DNA of 15,957 nt from contig CAZMOE010000051.1 of NCBI GenBank assembly GCA_964567855.1, forward strand, positions 1 through 15,957. Direction: 5' to 3'. This DNA comes from Liminaster sp964567855 (GTDB lineage: Bacteria; Bacteroidota; Bacteroidia; Bacteroidales; UBA3663). This document shows positions 14,040 to 15,957 of this stretch, one piece after another. Position numbers and translations under genes: made by a program. A model generated the notes under the pieces. It ran no database searches. It was not told where the DNA came from and worked only from the letters and a program-made list of their open reading frames with translations. Position 1 is the first letter of the stretch. Every line of letters starts with the position of its first letter.

Positions 14040-15860
14040 TTATCGTCTGTTTTTCTTTCTTTTGCCTTTGCCGGTGACAGCGGCATCTTTCGGGTGGCCG
14101 GAAAGACTCCGGGCGGCCTCTATCTGCTCGGCCGAGGGGCTGAGCAATTGGATGTAGCGGCTCTTGTCGGCCAGCAAAGCTGCGGCTTTTATGCTGAGGG
14201 AGTCGATGAGCAACATCTGTTGTCTGCCGCCCCGTTGATAATAGTAGCGCATGGCGATTTCCTGATTGATGAGGCTCATGATTTCGCTTTTGAAGGTCTG
14301 TAGTTCGCCGTCAAGGTTCTTGCCTAACTTGGCCTCTAAAGAATCAAGCTCGATTTGGGCAACTTCGGCATATCCTTCCACTTGGGCCGCTTCACGCAGC
14401 TCCTTTAACTTCTTGTTGCTGATGCGGGCATAAGAAAAGTTCTTATTTTTGAGACTTTCGCAAAAATCCGCATAATCTGCATCGGTGATGCTGAATGTCG
14501 CGGCGTCGCCGATGGTTTCGTGCTGCATGCGGTAGAGGTTGGCGTAATCGAAAATATAGTTCCCAATTTGCAGATAGTAGGCCAGTGTGGAAAGTTTCTG
14601 CGGATTTAGCTCCACGTCGGGCCTGATGCCGCCGCCGTCTCTTACCTCACGCCCTGCGCGGGTGTGGAAAACATGTGTCAAAGAGTCTGGAATGCGTCCC
14701 ACGCTGCCGTCTTCGTTCCGGTGGCTGTAATCGATGGCCTGGATGCATCTGCCGCTTGGAATATAGTACTTGGCAGAGGTAAATTTGATCAGCGTATTGT
14801 AAGGTAACTGGTGGGTAGACTGTACGAGCCCCTTGCCGAAAGAGCGTTCGCCCATAATTACCGCCCGATCCATGTCCTGCAGGGCGCCGGAGAGGATCTC
14901 GGCCGCTGAAGCGGAACCGCGGTTCACCAGAACGGCAATCCGGGTGATGGAATCCAGCGGTTCGGCCGGAGTTTTATAGGTGCTGTTCCATTGAGGCAGT
15001 TTGGCCTTGGTTTCGACCACCGTACTTCCCTTAGGAAGAAAAAAGCCTAAGATTTTTACCGCTTCGTCCAAAAGACCGCCGCCATTGTCGCGAAGGTCGA
15101 ACACCAATCCTTTCATGTTCCCCTCCCGCCGCAATGTCAGCAGGGCCTCCTGCACTTCCTGAGCGGCTTTGTCAGTGAAACTTTCCAATGAAATATAGGC
15201 GATGCTGTCATTTATCCAGCCGTAAAAGGGTACAGCCGGCAGGGTGATTTTCTGGCGGGTGATTTCAACGATGCGCGGCTCCGTTTCGGTGGGGCGAAGA
15301 ATTTTGAGTCGGAAACTCGTTTTCGGTTGGCCGCGTAATTTCTCGCTGACTACGTCGGTTGTTTTCTTGAGCATGCTTTCGTCGTCGATGCTGAGGATAG
15401 CATCGCCCGGTCGCAATCCGGCCTCGGCAGCGGGTTGGTTTTCATACGGATCTCTGATGTAAACCGTGTCGCCGCGCTGCATGATGAGGGCCCCGATGCC
15501 ACCGTATTCTCCGGTCGTCATCGTGCGGAAGTCCTTTTGGTCCTCTTCGTTGAAAAATTCGGTATAGGGATCCAACTCTGCGAGCATTGCGTCAATGCCT
15601 GCGGTCAGTATTTTAGGATAGTCGATGCTGTCTACATAATACATTTGCAACTCCTTGAGGGCGGACCCGAGGATTTCTACGTATTGCCGGGCATCAAATT
15701 GCTGACGCTGTGTTTTGTTTTGCGTGTTTGCTGTCGGCGCTTCCTTTTTGGTTGCGCCCTTTCCGCCTTGTGCGTCTGCTGGTGTCGTTCCGATGGAAAG
15801 GGCCAGCAGCAGGCTGAAGAAAATACGCCATATATCTCTCAAAACTTGATTCATGAACAT
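14040..15860 (-). CDS. S41 carboxy-terminal processing peptidase (CtpA/Prc-like) with PDZ domain
   Basis: A periplasmic serine peptidase of 606 residues that cleaves proteins from their C-terminus and usually has roles in envelope protein maturation or turnover. A hydrophobic signal segment (residues 9-30) ends near PADAQ. The substrate-gating N-terminal region is followed by a PDZ domain (about 115-190, with GIGALIMQRGD and AGLRPGDAILSID), then the protease core. The Ser-Lys dyad is S318 in VNRGSASAAEIL and K343 in ERSFGKGLVQS, exactly 25 residues apart as in Prc. A substrate-strand motif VFDLRDNGGGLLDEAV precedes them. The C-terminal about 170 residues are mostly helical and end in a basic run (KGKRKKNRR). 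ATGs at 15860 and 15854 are both possible starts. I kept the first, which lies closest to the predicted promoter. Confidence 0.95.
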   Translation of the reverse strand: MFMNQVLRDIWRIFFSLLLALSIGTTPADAQGGKGATKKEAPTANTQNKTQRQQFDARQYVEILGSALKELQMYYVDSIDYPKILTAGIDAMLAELDPYTEFFNEEDQKDFRTMTTGEYGGIGALIMQRGDTVYIRDPYENQPAAEAGLRPGDAILSIDDESMLKKTTDVVSEKLRGQPKTSFRLKILRPTETEPRIVEITRQKITLPAVPFYGWINDSIAYISLESFTDKAAQEVQEALLTLRREGNMKGLVFDLRDNGGGLLDEAVKILGFFLPKGSTVVETKAKLPQWNSTYKTPAEPLDSITRIAVLVNRGSASAAEILSGALQDMDRAVIMGERSFGKGLVQSTHQLPYNTLIKFTSAKYYIPSGRCIQAIDYSHRNEDGSVGRIPDSLTHVFHTRAGREVRDGGGIRPDVELNPQKLSTLAYYLQIGNYIFDYANLYRMQHETIGDAATFSITDADYADFCESLKNKNFSYARISNKKLKELREAAQVEGYAEVAQIELDSLEAKLGKNLDGELQTFKSEIMSLINQEIAMRYYYQRGGRQQMLLIDSLSIKAAALLADKSRYIQLLSPSAEQIEAARSLSGHPKDAAVTGKGKRKKNRR

Positions 15861-15879
15861 GACAATATATTATGCGGCG

Positions 15880-15887
15880 CGAAGTTA
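15880..15887 (-). promoter_or_regulatory. Possible -7 element for the S41 peptidase gene
   Basis: On the minus strand this reads TAACTTCG, one base from the TAnnTTTG consensus, and lies 19 bp before the ATG at 15860, leaving a leader of about 12 nt. No matching -33 element is clear. Confidence 0.38.
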
Positions 15888-15921
15888 CGAAGAAAATCCG
15901 AAAAAAGCGGGGTAGATGATT

Positions 15922-15954
15922 TAAAAAAATAAAAAGACGGGATCGCAAAGCCCG
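15922..15954 (-). terminator. Likely terminator of an upstream minus-strand gene beyond the window
   Basis: On the minus strand CGGG, a 9-nt loop and CCCG are followed by a T-rich tract of about 13 bases. It lies upstream of the S41 gene and would end a gene lying past the right edge. The stem is short. Confidence 0.4.
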
Positions 15955-15957
15955 GCG

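Noticed and set aside
1..15957. Mobile elements, CRISPR arrays, tRNA or rRNA genes, toxin-antitoxin or defence systems
   Set aside because: I saw no transposase, integrase, regularly spaced repeats, RNA gene signatures or defence-type domains on either strand.

Overview
The window looks like a piece of a Bacteroidales chromosome with roughly balanced base composition. The signs are Bacteroidota-style -7 promoter elements (TAnnTTTG), a glycoside hydrolase pair of the kind found in polysaccharide-utilisation loci, a C-terminal tail resembling a type IX secretion sorting domain, and several exported peptidases of types common in gut and oral Bacteroidales. I cannot assign a genus. Two blocks of exactly 100 N (1324-1423 and 11700-11799) show that this is a scaffolded draft or metagenome assembly.

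Positions 1-4557 (+) hold a carbohydrate-degradation cassette. A 5'-truncated, multi-modular GH98-type enzyme, interrupted by the first N gap, is followed 20 bp later by a GH43 enzyme with a C-terminal beta-sandwich domain. Together they suggest breakdown of a complex glycan such as decorated xylan. A clear terminator follows at about 4627-4663.

Positions 4837-6008 hold two convergent genes: a Blc-like lipocalin lipoprotein (+) and a small protein with a polymerase-beta-type nucleotidyltransferase motif (-). A 410-bp divergent intergenic region (6009-6418) then carries promoters facing both ways, plus a perfect palindrome beside the promoter of a Cu/Zn-type efflux permease (6419-7669, +). That permease ends in a heavy-metal-associated domain. 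Two strong hairpins separate it from the next, convergent gene.

Positions 7881-15860 hold five minus-strand genes. In transcription order they are an S41 carboxy-terminal processing peptidase with a PDZ domain, an exported C1B (bleomycin hydrolase-like) peptidase, serine O-acetyltransferase overlapping it by ATGA, a THUMP-type 23S rRNA methyltransferase with a long charged tail, and an exported S9B prolyl di/tripeptidyl peptidase. Three of the five are exported proteases, which suggests a peptide-scavenging or envelope-maintenance neighbourhood. No mobile element, CRISPR array, tRNA or rRNA was seen.

I found no convincing new multi-gene system. The signals most worth a second look are a perfect 14-bp inverted repeat inside the serine acetyltransferase gene, the palindrome at the metal-efflux promoter, the duplicated module that predicts the true size of the first gap, and the 14-nt repeat that suggests the second gap is spurious.
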